This document shows, piece by piece, positions 33,435 through 46,940 of a DNA stretch of 64,000 nt. The notes beneath the pieces are model-generated. The model searched no databases and was not told the DNA's origin. It saw only the letters and a program-made list of their open reading frames with translations. The DNA comes from Theocolax elegans. Its lineage: Eukaryota > Arthropoda > Insecta > Hymenoptera > Cerocephalidae. The DNA is taken from positions 20,786,648-20,850,647 of the forward strand of contig CM047425.1 of the NCBI GenBank assembly GCA_026168455.1, read 5' to 3'. Position 1 is the first letter of the stretch, and every line of letters starts with the position of its first letter. Made by a program: the position numbers and the translations under genes.

Positions 33435-36400
33435 AAGAGAAAAAGAGTTAGTAAAGGTTAACGTACCGCGATGCAAAAAAAAGGAGAAGCCAAGAGAGAA
33501 AGAAAGGATTGTGCGGTATTATAGTCTTCTCGTTGGGGCGAAGAAGCTGTATAATGAGGGTGTGCGATTTACTTCTAATAAGAAGATACGCATCGCATTT
33601 TACGAGGTCATCACACTTGCGTCTTCTTTCTGGGCTTGTTATGGATGCCTCTGATGGTATATCTTCAACCTCTGAGCATAACAATATGGAAACGCATTAA
33701 TATTGATATATGAGAAACATCTACTATTTATTATTTTTTCCAACTATTTGGAATAATTTAGTTTTAATAGTATCAAATTAAAAGTTTGTTTTCCAGTATT
33801 ACTTTTCATTGAAAAGAAAAGATAAATTATATAATACATTTATTTTTATATAATAAGACTATTTAAATTTTATGCGTTTTATTATGATTAAAATATAATG
33901 TGCAGACAGTAAAGAGAAAAGATAAGCACTTTTTTATTTTTACATTTGCATGATTTTGCTAAATGAATGGTACGTAATGTATTGCGTGCATTATTACTCG
34001 CGCTAAAAGCAAACAGCCGTTTATTTATTCGACATAAACTCATTAACGAAAGTTCACTAAAATTGTTTACACGGTTATTTTTTACGAATAGAAAGTTAAG
34101 AGTTACCTTTCATCTAGGTAATTATAAAAAATCATGCAGGTATATGACATACGTAATTTCAATTATCAATAATAAAAATAAAAATGTCGCGCCGTAATAA
34201 AGAAATAAAATCATTTGGTTAAGAGTATACATTTCTTAACGACGTATAAGATCATACGAAAATTTAAAAGGAGAACTCTCTTCTTCGTGTTAGTCGAAGG
34301 TGCAATAAAAAAATAAATAAACACCAAAGATTCACCAAAGGGAAACGATCGATCGATAAGAACGTGTGTGATACACGGAAACGATCTACTTTTCCGCGGC
34401 TTCTTCAGATCTCGCGGGAAAGCAATAAAGACATTTCTTACCAGCAGATTACTTCGTGGAAGGTCAACGTTTTACGCTCATCTTCTTCTTCTTTTTTTTA
34501 TAACGAAGGTACGAGGTAAGTCGTTTCTTTTTGAAAGGCTAGTCTTTATATATTTTACGAAATTTCATTGCAGGATGATAATTTTAATTAAGGAAGTTGA
34601 TCGTTATAAAGTTAATCGATGAGAAGGTACTTTTTGAAGTTTACTTTTTCGATGCATATATATTTACGAATTAGTGTGTACAATATTAGAAATAATTTTA
34701 TAAAATATTAAAATTATTTAATTTTTCCTTTCAATTCAATTTTTTCATAATTAATGAATTTAAATAATTATTTTAATTTAAAAACTTTTTGTGTAGATCA
34801 CAGTAATTATGGTCAATGTTTATATATACATTAAATTAAATTTTGCATTTATAAGTTCAAAATAACATCTAGGTTATTACTTAAGTGCATGCAAGTTCCA
34901 ATAAAATAAATATAGATGATGAGATGTAAAATAAATAAATTAAAAAAGAAATATCGATTCCTATTCTTTAAGATAAATCAATTTCATCTAAATCATTGGC
35001 TCTCAAGTGTTCAGTATAATTATAGGCACATTTTTTAAATATGGGTTTTTTTCACATCGATCTTCGTTTTTCGGTATGCGTAATTCGACATCTTAATTAT
35101 TAGGGGAAACGTTGCAGGTCGACATTTATGGTCAAATGAATTGTAGTGTATTGGCGAATCGGGGATCAAACATTTGTAATTTTATAGTGATCAACGTTCT
35201 GAGCTCTGTAATGATTGGAGTATTTATATAGAATTAAATTGAATATGTTTACTATTAGATATTTATACTTTATTTATAGTACGTACGATTGATGCAGAAA
35301 AGAACGTTAAAAGTTGTAATATCAAAATAATTAATTAATAATTTAGAATTGTTACTGTAGTAATGTGAATGGCTATATTAACAAAATGTTTTGATGTGGA
35401 ACCTAAATAATACAAATAAATTACATCAGAGGCATAACTTATTTGATGTTAGTTAAATATGTTTTCTCTTTTTCTAGATACATGACGTCTTTATAATTAA
35501 GGAAATGTGATTCTTTACACCACCAGCAGCAACTGATATCAATCACAGTAACACTATAATTTTGATAATGTCCCAAAATAATTTGATTTAAACACACATG
35601 GATGTTAAAAGAAAACTACTTATGTACAAACATCTGGAATATATTGTTGCTAAAATAAACACTTTTTCCGCTTGTCTAATTATAATTTTCAAAAATTCTC
35701 CTTTAATTTAGCCTGCAAATTTTGGTATCAAAAATCGATATTGAATTAACAAATTTTATCTATTTACTGTAAAAAAAAACGTTACAAACCTACGAACTAT
35801 TTTACAACTGATATACTGACACAACTGATGTAATTTTCGTGTCATTGCATTTCAAAAGTTTAAAAATTAATTAAATTTTAGTGATACGCTACTTGATATA
35901 ACGATTTGCTATTTTATCTTTAAGGGTCCTTTTGTACACTGTAATGCACTCCTGTACGCATACGACTCGACATACTTATAATTATTTTCAAACCTTTACA
36001 TCTACGTAATTAATTATTGACAACCATATTACAGTTATTTTCATGTTGTCCTTTAAACAATTTGCAATTATTTTCGTTCCAACCAAGATTTTTTGACTTA
36101 ACAATAATTACCATCACGTAAAATTGCAAAAATATCATATCGACGTAGTTTTAGTAATTTAACTTTTTCAATAAAATTTTTAAGTGAATAAAATAGTACC
36201 GGATCGTTGCACTACAAAAAAGAAATAATGATCTCTATTAAAAACAACTCCATTAACCGGTTCAGGCTGCGAGTTATCGGTATAGAGCTAACATCACACG
36301 CAATTCAATAGCTCTTTTACCGTGAAGCTAAACAATTCTTCTTTTTTTTTCTAACGATTTATAATCAGAAAGTTGTCAACATTTAAACTATATACCATTT

Positions 36401-39400
36401 AAATAAACATTTATTTTCTAGTGAAAATTCATCAAGGAATGTAAACCTTCATTAATTAAATTCAATAGAATGCTTCGATAATTGATATTTTAAACAATCG
36501 AATTGCGCATGTAGATTAAAAAATTTACATAAATTAAAAAAAATTTTTGTATTACATATCCGCTCTATATATGCAACAATAAAATTTGTCAACTCGACTT
36601 TGTCAATTTACATATTCATAAAGTTACTTTAGAAACTTCAGGAATGCGGTGACTCAATAAAAAAGGTCGAGTGAGGGAAACGCGCATCGAGAGATTTGGA
36701 AATCGCGACTACCGAAACTTCGGGACCCAGAAATTCCCGTAGGAATAAATCTCTAATTGACCGTTAAACGGGGCTTAGCCCACGCTAAAAGCAAAAGCTT
36801 GTAAGCGAACGTTCAATACCGCTTACGCGAAGGGAAAACTGACGTCCTACGAAAAAGTAAAACGAACTCCCGAGATGTATATCTATAAATATACAAAGCA
36901 ACGAAGGTGCGATTCGCACGATTAATATTTGCTTACGTCTAATACTTTGACTGCAATTTACACTAACTCGCTAATTCGAATTAATTAAATGATTACAATA
37001 GTTTTAAGTTATCAATTATTTTGAATATATTACGTTCATTATATTTTTATTAAAAATGTTGATCAAGAAAGTCATGTACTTTATTTGAATAATGCAGGTA
37101 ACGTATGAAGCTATTATTTGTAGGTTAATAAAACGCTTACAGTGAGAGTTTACGAACATCATTTTATAGGGTTCGTAGTTTTATTTTATTTCTTTATAAA
37201 CCACTTATATACATTTGATGTATAAGTATAAAGCAGCTGTTTCTAACTAGGTTAATTAAAAATAAATAAAATCGTTCTAATTAAAGTTCCCTCTTTAAAT
37301 ACACATAAATTTCTTATCGATTTTTTAAAATAAAATTGTAACAAATTTATTGTTCATTCAAATATTGTTTAAATATTTAAAATAATTCCATGATATTCTA
37401 TGCAACTCGGGTGAGATATTGTAAGTCAGTAAATATGTTTACATATTTATTTGTTATGAAACCGGAACCATCTGTCATGTGATTAATAGATGCTCTTAAA
37501 TTAAAAGAAAAGCGAAAGTAAGGAGTTTTTAACGATATAGCGTATTAATGTAGTTGAATCAAAGAAAAATTCACTTTCAGATTAAAGTCATAAGTAAAAA
37601 TTCTTCTTCCTCTGCCTGTGATTTATTACAATATAATGTATCTATAATCGACGCCGCATAATTCTCTATTAGCGTTACGTAAGAGTATGAGCATCCGTTT
37701 GAATTATATATATTCGTCGATTAGTGAGCTACTGTTTAATGCATCCGATATACGTAGAAACCGACAGACAAAAATTTGTCACGTTTCGTTTCCTAATATG
37801 TATCTGTAGATTTTCGAAATTTTTTAACGTTTACATCATGATTTCTTTGACATAATTTAAAGTAAGATTAATACAAAATTATTCTAACATCGTTAGGTTA
37901 ATTTAAAGCTTTGATTGTTCCTTTTTTTTCGTTAATGCAATATTCAGCTGGTACCGTACGTTTGTTGTACATGGCTCGATCCGTCTGAAGAACAGAATGT
38001 TTTATGTTTACCTGTTAAAATATTATATGATAAAGAAAAATGAACCTCAAACCAACTGGTCACTAATGAAATTGTCGGGACAACAATTATCTTACAGCTA
38101 CGGTCCGTACAGAGGTTCGAGTAGCGAGCTACGTGTCTTTTCGCAGCAGCCGCGCGTGTTATCAACTCGTGCAAAATACACAAACGCACACGTACACTTT
38201 GAAGCAGAAGAAGAAGACGAAAGGGAAGGAGAAGGAGAAAAGAAGAAGTAGAAGAAGGCGAGAACGTTATCGCAGCCGTAAATTCCATAAGGAGCATGGT
38301 ATAAGGGCTTAAGGCTGTTTTTACAAGATCCGCCTGTGTAAAAGTGACCGCGCTGTTTTTGTATGCCATACAAGATTACACATACCGGTCTAATTTTAAC
38401 GAACAAGATGGAGAATAAGAGAAGGTGAGAAACGATTGTATTTTATAAGGGGGGGTTATGTGCGTATATCCATCGGAATACACACACTTGGTAATATTTT
38501 AATCCAATGTACTTTGTGACTTACTTTCCGACGTTATCATTTTTTTTTAAACTTCACGCTCAAAATAAGTTTATTCCGTTAATGGTAATTTATAGAAGAT
38601 TCCAGGGTATTATTATATACTTATTTTCCAATAACTTTAGAAGGCGAAGTGCAACCGTAATAAATTTACGAACAAATTAAACTTGTTAGTATTCTGAAGG
38701 GTATAGTTTACGGACCTACTGTTTAAAACTTTGAACTGATATCCAAGAAATAATTATTTACATCCAGTTGATATTCAATGAATGGTCAAAATCGTTATAT
38801 TGTAATAGTGCTTATAATATAAAATTAAATTATGTCTTTTAAAAAACACGTTATGCAGAATTTTCCAATAAAAATTACCATGCATGTACAATAAATAATA
38901 ATGGGACATATCAGCTGTTGACAAAGATTAACCTAAAATATCACCATATATGAAAGCAAACTGTTAACTCTATTTAATTTTTAGGTAACTGTACTAACTG
39001 TCCTAACGCAGTCAATTTTATTGGAATGAAATACTGTTGTTGGTAAAAATTAAATTAAGTAATGCTTAATAATAACAAAAATTTTAACAGCGTATAATTA
39101 TTTGTAAATAATTGTGTAAAGGTATAGTAGTTTTCCTCAATCTTCAGTTCACGAGTTACAGAGGATAATACAAGATTGTTCAATGCATGTACAAACACGC
39201 AAGATCAACCGGAGGATCTTTCGCACGATTACAAGTCGAGATCTTTGCTTTCCGTCAGAAACGCGTGTTAAACGTCTTTGTACGATATCTCGCATGTACG
39301 AAAAAAGGAAGCGAAACGATTATATTCGCCCCCGGCGCACGCGAATATTTAAACTCAGTCATGGGCAAGTCGAGATTTTAAAATTGCTCTTTTACGCGTT

Positions 39401-40864
39401 GCGTAAATTAAAACTCGAATATGGGGGCCTCTTAATACGGAGACGCGTGCGTACAACAAGGAGGTATATACGGTGCAAAGAGGCAATTTTCTGGGTACAA
39501 GATAAGAGAAGCGCCAACGCCTTGGATAAGATAAATTCGGTGTCGTCTTTTTCTCGAAGGAATATTTTTTTTTCACTCGTACTGTTGTATATATATATCC
39601 AAGGAAAATACGTAGCTAAGTAAAGAGATTTATTGAGAAAGTGGATAAAGACATTCTCGTAATGTAGACATTTGTTAGATTAGAAATATATTTTTGTTAC
39701 TAGTCAATGGCTAGAAATATCAAAGGAGGAAGTTTGTTTTATCTCGGTGAAATAAAAATCTTTTTCAAAATAATTTTCTGCAAAATGGAGACGTTAAACA
39801 TTTAGAAAAGTAACGTTTCGCAAGTTAACGAGACAATTTTTCAATCTCCAAAACGCCAGGAATAATGTATTAAAAGCAGTATAAAAGAAGCGGAAAGAAT
39901 GATCTTTTTGTACGAATACAACGTTTGAGAATTCGTAGCCAGAGTGTATGTATTATAATGAGAAAATAACACAAATTCCTACATCTAACGGTTTGTGCGC
40001 CACGCAGGGTTTTCACATGGATTTGTATACATTTTCAAATCCTTATAGTAGGCCCTTATATTCTGTTGCACGTGTGTCTACAGAAAAGATATACTTTACT
40101 TCCTAACTAAGTACACATTGTATATCATATAGTTTATTATATTCGTGAAAAAATTTTGTTTTTCTAGATAATTTACCAATATGTACATATGGATTAACGT
40201 TAAGTGCTCCAAGTGGAATATAGCTGTCGTTTAACAAAATTAGCCAAATATTATATGTTAATTATATAACGTATTTGCTAAAACTATTTACTATTATTAT
40301 TTTCATTTTTAAATTACAAACTTTATTCTACGCGAGCAAATAAACTACTTTGAGAGAATTAAAAAATTTTAAACATTTTAATCCTGATGCACTCACTTTT
40401 ATTTTTGCTTCAATCTAACTCATATTATACATTAATTTGTTACTATGACTAATGAAATTATTAGTAATTATAAAATTCTGAGATGAATTATTATAAAATT
40501 CAGCTGTGTTAGTAACACATAGTATCACTCTAAGGTAATAAAAAAATTTAGTTTATAGATTAATTTTAAACTTTAAGGTTATTGATCAATTTTTCATTTA
40601 CAGAGCTTATTTTTTACCATAAGAATATAAGATGATTGTTTATGTTTGTTGCTACATATAGAATTATTTATTGAAAATTTTCAATTTTTTGAATATATAT
40701 ATAGGTATATTAACTTAAATTATATGCGGGAATTGAATTAATCCAAAGTAAATGACAAGAAATAGGAATATTAAGTAAAAGAAGGTTGGTTATGTAAATG
40801 CTCAATTACTATTGAGCGAATTTCGCAGATTAAAAAAATAAGGATAAAAGAGGGGTAGCCTTAC

Positions 40865-41013
40865 GAAAAGGTGGAGGGTAAACGCGGTCGAGGTCTGTTA
40901 GGTTCCTTCGGGTAGTAAAACCCGAGCCGCGGGAGCGTCTTGTATAGATCGTCGGGGTCGTCCGGCAACGAGATCAAAGGAGACGATACGGTGCTCCCCT
41001 CCCGCACCTTCCC
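40865..41013 (-). CDS. Candidate 149-bp exon, proline-rich peptide
   Basis: The acceptor GGTTATAG is preceded by a CCTAAT branch-like motif, and the donor GTAAGG follows 40865. The frame starting in phase 0 is open throughout (49 codons + 2 nt) and includes LPDDPDDLYKTLPRLGFYY followed by a Pro/Arg-rich tail, which looks like real protein. No family is recognised. A competing frame is also open because the region is GC-rich, and the exit phase (2) does not match the spectrin-like exon's entry phase (0), so another exon would be needed in between. Confidence 0.3.
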
Positions 41014-44000
41014 CTATAACCATTAGGCTAGAGGGCCGAAGAATCTTCGCAGCTTCGCGAACGCTCGTTTGGCATTCCGGAAAAATGAAGGCGAGCCTCG
41101 GAAAACGAAGCCGCGTCACGCGATTTGCAAGTATAATACGTGCCGGCGCGAGCGAGCGGGCATAGGAAGACGGAAATTGGAAGACGATGGGACGCGGATA
41201 AGTCGCCGAGGAGGCGCGAGGGATTACAAGGTGAATACGTTTTCCGTGTTTCCGTTCGAAAGGCTCACCGCTGCCACACTCGATCGATGTGACTAATTAA
41301 CCGTTTCGGGTTAAATAACTTACGTTTAAGTTTATGCGATTTTCGTTCTTGCATCTCGTTGTACCAACGCAACAATTCGTTGACTAGGACGAGAACATTT
41401 TTGTATTGTTATCTGGTTTTGGAGGAAACAAATTGCAAATTAATTTCCATTAATTTCTCTCGTGGCAATTTCGTTACACACCGGCTAGGTATTTGCATAT
41501 TTTTTAATAAAACAATTATTAATATACGAAGTAGGGAAAATACATCTCGCGTGCTTCGTAATTTAAGATGCAAATATTCGTCCAAATTGATTTTATAATT
41601 ATAATAATTAGTTTAATATAAAATTTAAAAAATGTAAATGAATCAATTAGCAATTCTAAGAATCCGAATTTATTTATCGGATTTTATGTGTTTTACATCG
41701 AGGTACATGAATTTTTAGTGACACTTAGTGTTGGTATAAAAAACTCATGTTTTAATACACGAATATATTTTACGAAAATCCATGTTACAAGTACACCATA
41801 AATGTTATTTTTTTTGCATACATAAATACGCGTAATAAATGTATTTGCTCTGAATATTCTTACTTGTTAAAAACATTTTCGCAAAGTTTATCAACGTTTG
41901 TTGCATACTCAAACTCTCATCCAATTATTTACTTGTAAAAAAAGTCCATACGCGTAAAATAAATTAAAAGCGCTATCAAATCAGTTAATATGTAAGCGAA
42001 TGCTCTTAATTATTAAAGGACAAATTCAAGAGAGCCGCGCGTACATGCGAAAAAAAAGGTCTGGTTCTCCCTTCTCCCCTGCAGCGAGTACAAATTCACC
42101 AAGCAGTAAAAAAGCCATAAATACATTGAAGCGCCGTAAATATCACACGAAACACTTAGCCTTGTGGTCCAAAGGGTCCCTTTTCGTGAATTACGAGAGG
42201 CTTCTTAATTCGCGTATTTATATATAGCGTACAATACCATAATGCGACCTCGGTTAGTCGATTTTAAATCACTTTTCGAAGTCGTTTTCACATAGGATTT
42301 TTCGCACCTGCGGGCTTTCGGATTTTTATTTATGTACGTTTTTCGACACTGGGAAACGATCCTGCCGCACGTTTGTATATATGTATACATGAAGACTTAA
42401 TTACGCGTTTAATGTGAAATGATTCACGCCCTTAGGAGTGAGAGGATATTGAGAAGCCGTAATAACGCGATCTTGAGTTAACCGTTACGGTATTTATGAG
42501 TGGCTTTCTTTTTAACGGATTATTTTATGCCGATTCGAGATATACATATGGACACACACACACATATATATATATATATTTCCTTAAATGCGATATTTTT
42601 ATTTGTCCTTAACTTGGATTTATTTGTAATAGAGTTTTATGGTGACTTTAATTCGAGAAATATTTAATCGTATAATATAATATTTAATTACATAATTCTT
42701 CATTTGAAAATACATCTAGAAAGATTTCCGTTTACTTATATATTTTTATTCTTATTTCACTGACATGTGATTACTTTCATAACTCATGCGTACTTAAGTT
42801 GATATTTACTTTCAACGAGTAAATTTTTACCGGTCATACGCTAAGATTATTACTTAATACAAATGTCGCTTTAATTTTACATGCAACGAAAATAAATGTC
42901 GAGCTACCGATTTTTAACGATCAGAAATATTTCTTCGTGAGTACGTGTAACGCGTATATATATATATACCTATATACGCATATGTGTAACAAGTACGAAG
43001 ATTAACATACTTATAATAACCTATCATTTCAAGTACGAAGACAACTTCCATTAACTTAAACTTCATGTGTAAGTAACGTTTGAAATAAAAGTTTACACCA
43101 ACTTGCATTTACGGTGTTTAAAAAAGAGTTAAAGGTAAATTCGAAGTACGTGCGCGTACTCATACGAGGAACTGCATTCCACAAAAAATTCTTCGTTTAA
43201 AATGATAAAAAAGGAAGATTAATTTGAATTAACCGAATTGAAGTGGATTGTGATGTTTTTTTAAATTATGGTACACGGTGATTTTTATTTAAATACAATC
43301 AGAGTAATTTATAAATTAACGGGTGATAAAAATTAATACTTATAATGAGTTATTGGATATTGAAATTTGAAAAAATTATTTTAAATATTTTGAGTACAAT
43401 AATAAATATAATTCTGATAATTAATTATGTCTTTGACACTTTATTATCGGTTATTAAAATTAGGAAAAATAAACTAAAATATATTTCTGTGTAGTTTAAA
43501 ATTAATTAGTCGCGCACTAAACCGCAAGGATCGACCATAGGAAAAAAATGTTCGAACCACAAACTGTCGAAAACACAGGGCTGACCGTGAAAGAGCGCAG
43601 GAGGCTTTGCACGTGGAAATAAGGAGAATCGACGCATGCGCGTGTAGACATGTATAGTTGGACCACCAGGGCGGTCTACCTGCGCGAGCGCGATATCGGT
43701 GGCATCGTCCGGATGAGAATCGGTGGGCGGATGTATCGAGTGTTTGTAAACGCGGGCTCGTGTGTTGTTCGTGTGTGCAGTTGCCAAAAGACCGATAGAC
43801 CGAGACGCGAGAGGGAAGGTACGTATATAAGCGGGATGCGGACTCTTCGGCTCGTTCTCACTTTCCTCTTCGAGATCTTCCTTTCCCTCTCTTCATCGCG
43901 TATACTTCTACGTGATGTAGGTATATATATACTCGTGTGCGCACTTCGTATCTCACGATCGATCACTCTTCTGGTCTTCCACATTTTTAAAATATATTTC

Positions 44001-45107
44001 GTCTTTATTTGCAATATTATTTTTTTATTTTTAACATTCACTTTTTAATATTTTAATAAACAATTTAATATTCTTTATTTTGAAGAAAAAACACTCGAAA
44101 TAATAAAATTGTGTACTATTAAAAAAAGTAAATATATTCGTGTAATAAAGTATCAATGAAATAATTAATATCGATTATGGTATTGTATTAGCAAATTCTT
44201 ACGATCAATCAAAGTAACAGAGATGTCGATCGAAATACAAACAACGATTAAAAAAGAGAATAGAATGAAATTAATTCAACTTTCACACTTGACAATGCAG
44301 TGGGTATCTCATCTCGGCATCAATCACATCCTGCGTTAATGAATTTAAAAAGCTCAACGGTTACGCGTCGAGTCAATTCAACGAGTCGTCCTATCGCGCG
44401 ATATAAACACACCGAGCCCTTATTAGCACATTCAAAACTGCTCTCTCTTTCTTTTCTTTCACTTCACTTTTTTCCCTTTTGTATATGCACACTTGTGCGA
44501 CTCCGCTGCATATACTTTTTCTTTCGGTATACGCGATCGCGAGTCACTTTCTTCCTTTCTTCCTGTCCTTTCTACATCTTTCTTAAGAACTTATCTCGTC
44601 TCAAGATAAACACTTGTTTTTCTTTTTATAATACATTATTATATGCTAAAACCAAAATTAATTTTTCAACCGTACAAGATTTATTTAATCTAAAGTATGA
44701 TATTTCTTTATTTAATTTTCTATATAAAATATAATAATTTCATTTATCGAATGATTATTACTACGATTATTATAAAAAAATTATGACCGTTATTGTTTCA
44801 CAAATGTAAACAAATATTAAAAAATGTTTATGAAATTAATCATTCATAAACATAAAAGTAACTTTTTTAATCAGTTTCAATGAATTTGAAAAAAATGGTG
44901 GAAGAGATTGATCGAGAAAATAAAATGACAATCATCTTATACTTTTGAATTGACTACGGTAATAGCAATAGTAAGTAAAAGATATATATATATATATATA
45001 CCTTAACTCTTTGATCATTCGAAATGGTAATTTTCACGGAGTTGAAGAAAAACGAAAAAAAAGATTGGAGCCTAATAAATCAGGGACGCGTATCGCGTAT
45101 CAGTTAC
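41014..45107. other. Non-coding stretch, presumed intron, with CpG-dense patches
   Basis: CpG-dense patches at about 41040-41290, 43560-43960 and 44340-44570 keep several frames open in all directions. None is recognised. The rest is AT-rich, with CA/TA runs near 42550-42580 and (TA)n at 44982-45000. Confidence 0.4.
43824..43861 (+). promoter_or_regulatory. Candidate TATA box in a CpG-dense patch
   Basis: TATATAAGCGGG sits in CpG-dense DNA, and a TCACT initiator-like motif lies 36 bp after the first TATA base, a little further than usual. No coding first exon was identified downstream. Confidence 0.25.
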
Positions 45108-45163
45108 CTTGTAGCCGCACCGGAACTTTCGGTTTCGCGTGACGACGCCCTCCCGGAGGGAGA
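45108..45163 (-). CDS. Candidate 56-bp exon between the first exon and the spectrin-like exon
   Basis: The donor AAG|GTAACTG is at 45108/45107. The acceptor is CTCCAG after a pyrimidine-rich stretch (CTTCTCTCTTTCTTTTACC). Entered in phase 1, as the MGSSSS exon would require, it stays open for 18 codons and leaves in phase 0, which matches the entry phase of the spectrin-like exon. An alternative acceptor 8 nt upstream (CCGTAAG, exon to 45171) gives a Ser/Ala-rich open peptide but leaves in phase 2. The phase match is suggestive, not proof. Confidence 0.28.
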
Positions 45164-46750
45164 CTGGAGAGCTTACGGAGGATTAGAATTACGCGAGGTA
45201 AAAGAAAGAGAGAAGTTCGGCACACACCGGATTCGCGAGCGATAGAGCGCGAGAAACGAGGTCGTGCGCACAATTATTGTGTAACGAATTACTTAATGAC
45301 CGATTTGTCCAAATGTATACATAATAATACACATAACTATATTTGTATTTGTCGAGATTGTCTATCGAAATATTAATTTTTTAATTTGTCCGTTAGTGTA
45401 CTTATATTACATACACGCGCTGATCAATGGCTTGGTTTTAATGGAGGCGGAAGTCTATGCCGGTTGATTAGCGGCTCTTTTTTGCAGAAAATATGTTAAT
45501 GGGAATTGTTTTCGCGTGTGAATTTAAAGGTACTGCAAGGTTTATTAATTAGACCTTCTACTAATCTTATTCTTTTTCTCGGGGTTCAATGAATTCTCGG
45601 CTCCTTTCCTCAAGAGTTTTATACATAGAAGGTTACGATGAATATTAGCGGTTCGCGATTATATCTCATGGATTCTTTTTTTAAATTTCAATTATGACAC
45701 TTAATAGCTATGTGCTTGAAAAATAACATACCCTGAGTATAAAATAAAATGTCACTAATAACACTATATACAACAATATGATCACTGCTTTATCCACAGT
45801 TTCCAAACACTTAATCACAGTTGACTAACTTTACGATTGCTTACAAGGTTCTTCATTTATACCACTCTGCTTATTATGACAAATACCGCACTCAGAAGCT
45901 ACAAGATAAAATTTTACTTATATTTTTGTCCTCTGGTTGCACTTTTTAATTGATAATAAACAATGTTTTGAGCACGCAGCATTGCGAGCAGTTTCAACAT
46001 TTTTTATTTTATTAAGGAAACCAAAGTACAAAAATGTAAGCGTGTACAAAGATTCATAACTGGTTGGTAAGACACACAGTAGGACCAGCCCAATATTTAC
46101 TATGCAACGCTAAACGCAGCGGGTTACAGTAAAAATGGTGTTAAGAACTTCATCGTTTGACCTTCGTTTAGTGAGATATACTTTTTGCTTTCACGAAAAA
46201 CACTCGAGCATTTTATACCCCGGACAAAAAATTTCGAGTGTTATTTAAAAAAATAAACGATTGTACAGTTAGTGAATAAAGTATAAGCTGTTAATCGTAC
46301 GCGTACACCACATGTTTTCCTTTCGTGCAGCCTAAAATCATAGAAAACGGATGAGTAATCAAAACTTCTTGTTCTCCAACGGATAATTTAGGTGAACGAT
46401 CCACCGAATAATCAAAATATTGAAACTATAACTGTGTTCACCGCGCCGAGAAGTGAAAGAGTGACGAAGAAAAAGAGAAGAATGTTGTAAAATCGAAATA
46501 AATGTTATCAAACGACAAAGCTCTAACGAGCGCGGTAAGTTATAGATGTGGAAGGACGAAAATAGAACTCGGACCAACCAGTCGTGATTTTTTGCAGCAC
46601 AGTGTCAAACGAGAATGTGTCGCGGAAGACATAGTCTCGAAACTAGACACGCGGAGTCTGTGTAAATAAGTGTGAGCGCGCGCGCGCACGGATACCACGA
46701 GACGGAAAGAGTTACTGGTCCGACGGATCCGATCTCAGGTTAAGGCTCAC
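45164..46750. other. Non-coding stretch, presumed first intron
   Basis: AT-rich; no exon seen. A plus-strand donor-like GCG|GTAAGT at about 46534 has no open exon in front of it. CpG density rises after about 46600 towards the candidate first exon. Confidence 0.4.
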
Positions 46751-46817
46751 CTTTACTGGCGCTCGAAGCGGCTACGGCGGCGAGAGCAGCGGCGCCCCTA
46801 CTACTACTACTACCCAT
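46751..46817 (-). CDS. Candidate first coding exon, N-myristoylation-like start MGSSSS
   Basis: ATG at 46817-46815 opens 22 codons (MGSSSSRGAAALAAVAASSA, then S-K) and one extra base before a GTGAGCC donor, so the exon ends in phase 1. MGSSSS fits the N-myristoylation consensus: Gly2 and Ser at position 6. The rest is Ala/Ser-rich low complexity. The base at -3 is T, not ideal, but +4 is G. The leader is CpG- and GA-rich, as in many insect promoters, and holds one upstream ORF. Its orientation agrees with the spectrin-like exon 25 kb downstream, so it may be a first exon of the same gene. I recognise no family from this peptide. Confidence 0.4.
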
Positions 46818-46845
46818 TTAAAACGCGAGCGAGAACGAGACGGAG

Positions 46846-46890
46846 TTATATTCTTCTCGTGTATAGACACCGACGCACCGGTTTACCCAT
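46846..46890 (-). CDS. Upstream ORF in the leader of the candidate first exon
   Basis: ATG at 46890 gives a 14-codon peptide beginning MGKPVRRC and stops at 46846, 28 nt before the candidate main ATG. If the leader is transcribed this far, it would be expected to dampen translation of the main frame. It exists in the sequence; its role is inference. Confidence 0.3.
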   Translation of the reverse strand: MGKPVRRCLYTRRI

Positions 46891-46905
46891 CGCTATACCA
46901 CAACG

Positions 46906-46908
<3 letters not shown>

Positions 46909-46936
<28 letters not shown>
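46909..46936. repeat. (TC)n / (GA)n microsatellite in the presumed leader or promoter
   Basis: About 14 TC units on the plus strand, reading GA on the strand of the candidate first exon, 90-120 bp upstream of its ATG. The position agrees with a GAGA-type promoter element. Confidence 0.85.

Positions 46937-46940
<4 letters not shown>

Larger units (their letters stand above)
22043..40864. other. Very long non-coding stretch, presumed intron
   Basis: Mostly AT-rich. CpG-dense patches occur at about 23470-23660, 24440-24670, 26040-26400, 27540-27840, 36660-36880, 38100-38270 and 39180-39540. They may be regulatory elements or alternative promoters, but I cannot show it. Candidate frames and repeats are listed separately. 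A weaker fused splice motif (AACAG|GTAAAC, minus strand) lies at 38012/38011. No exon with good support was found. Confidence 0.4.
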
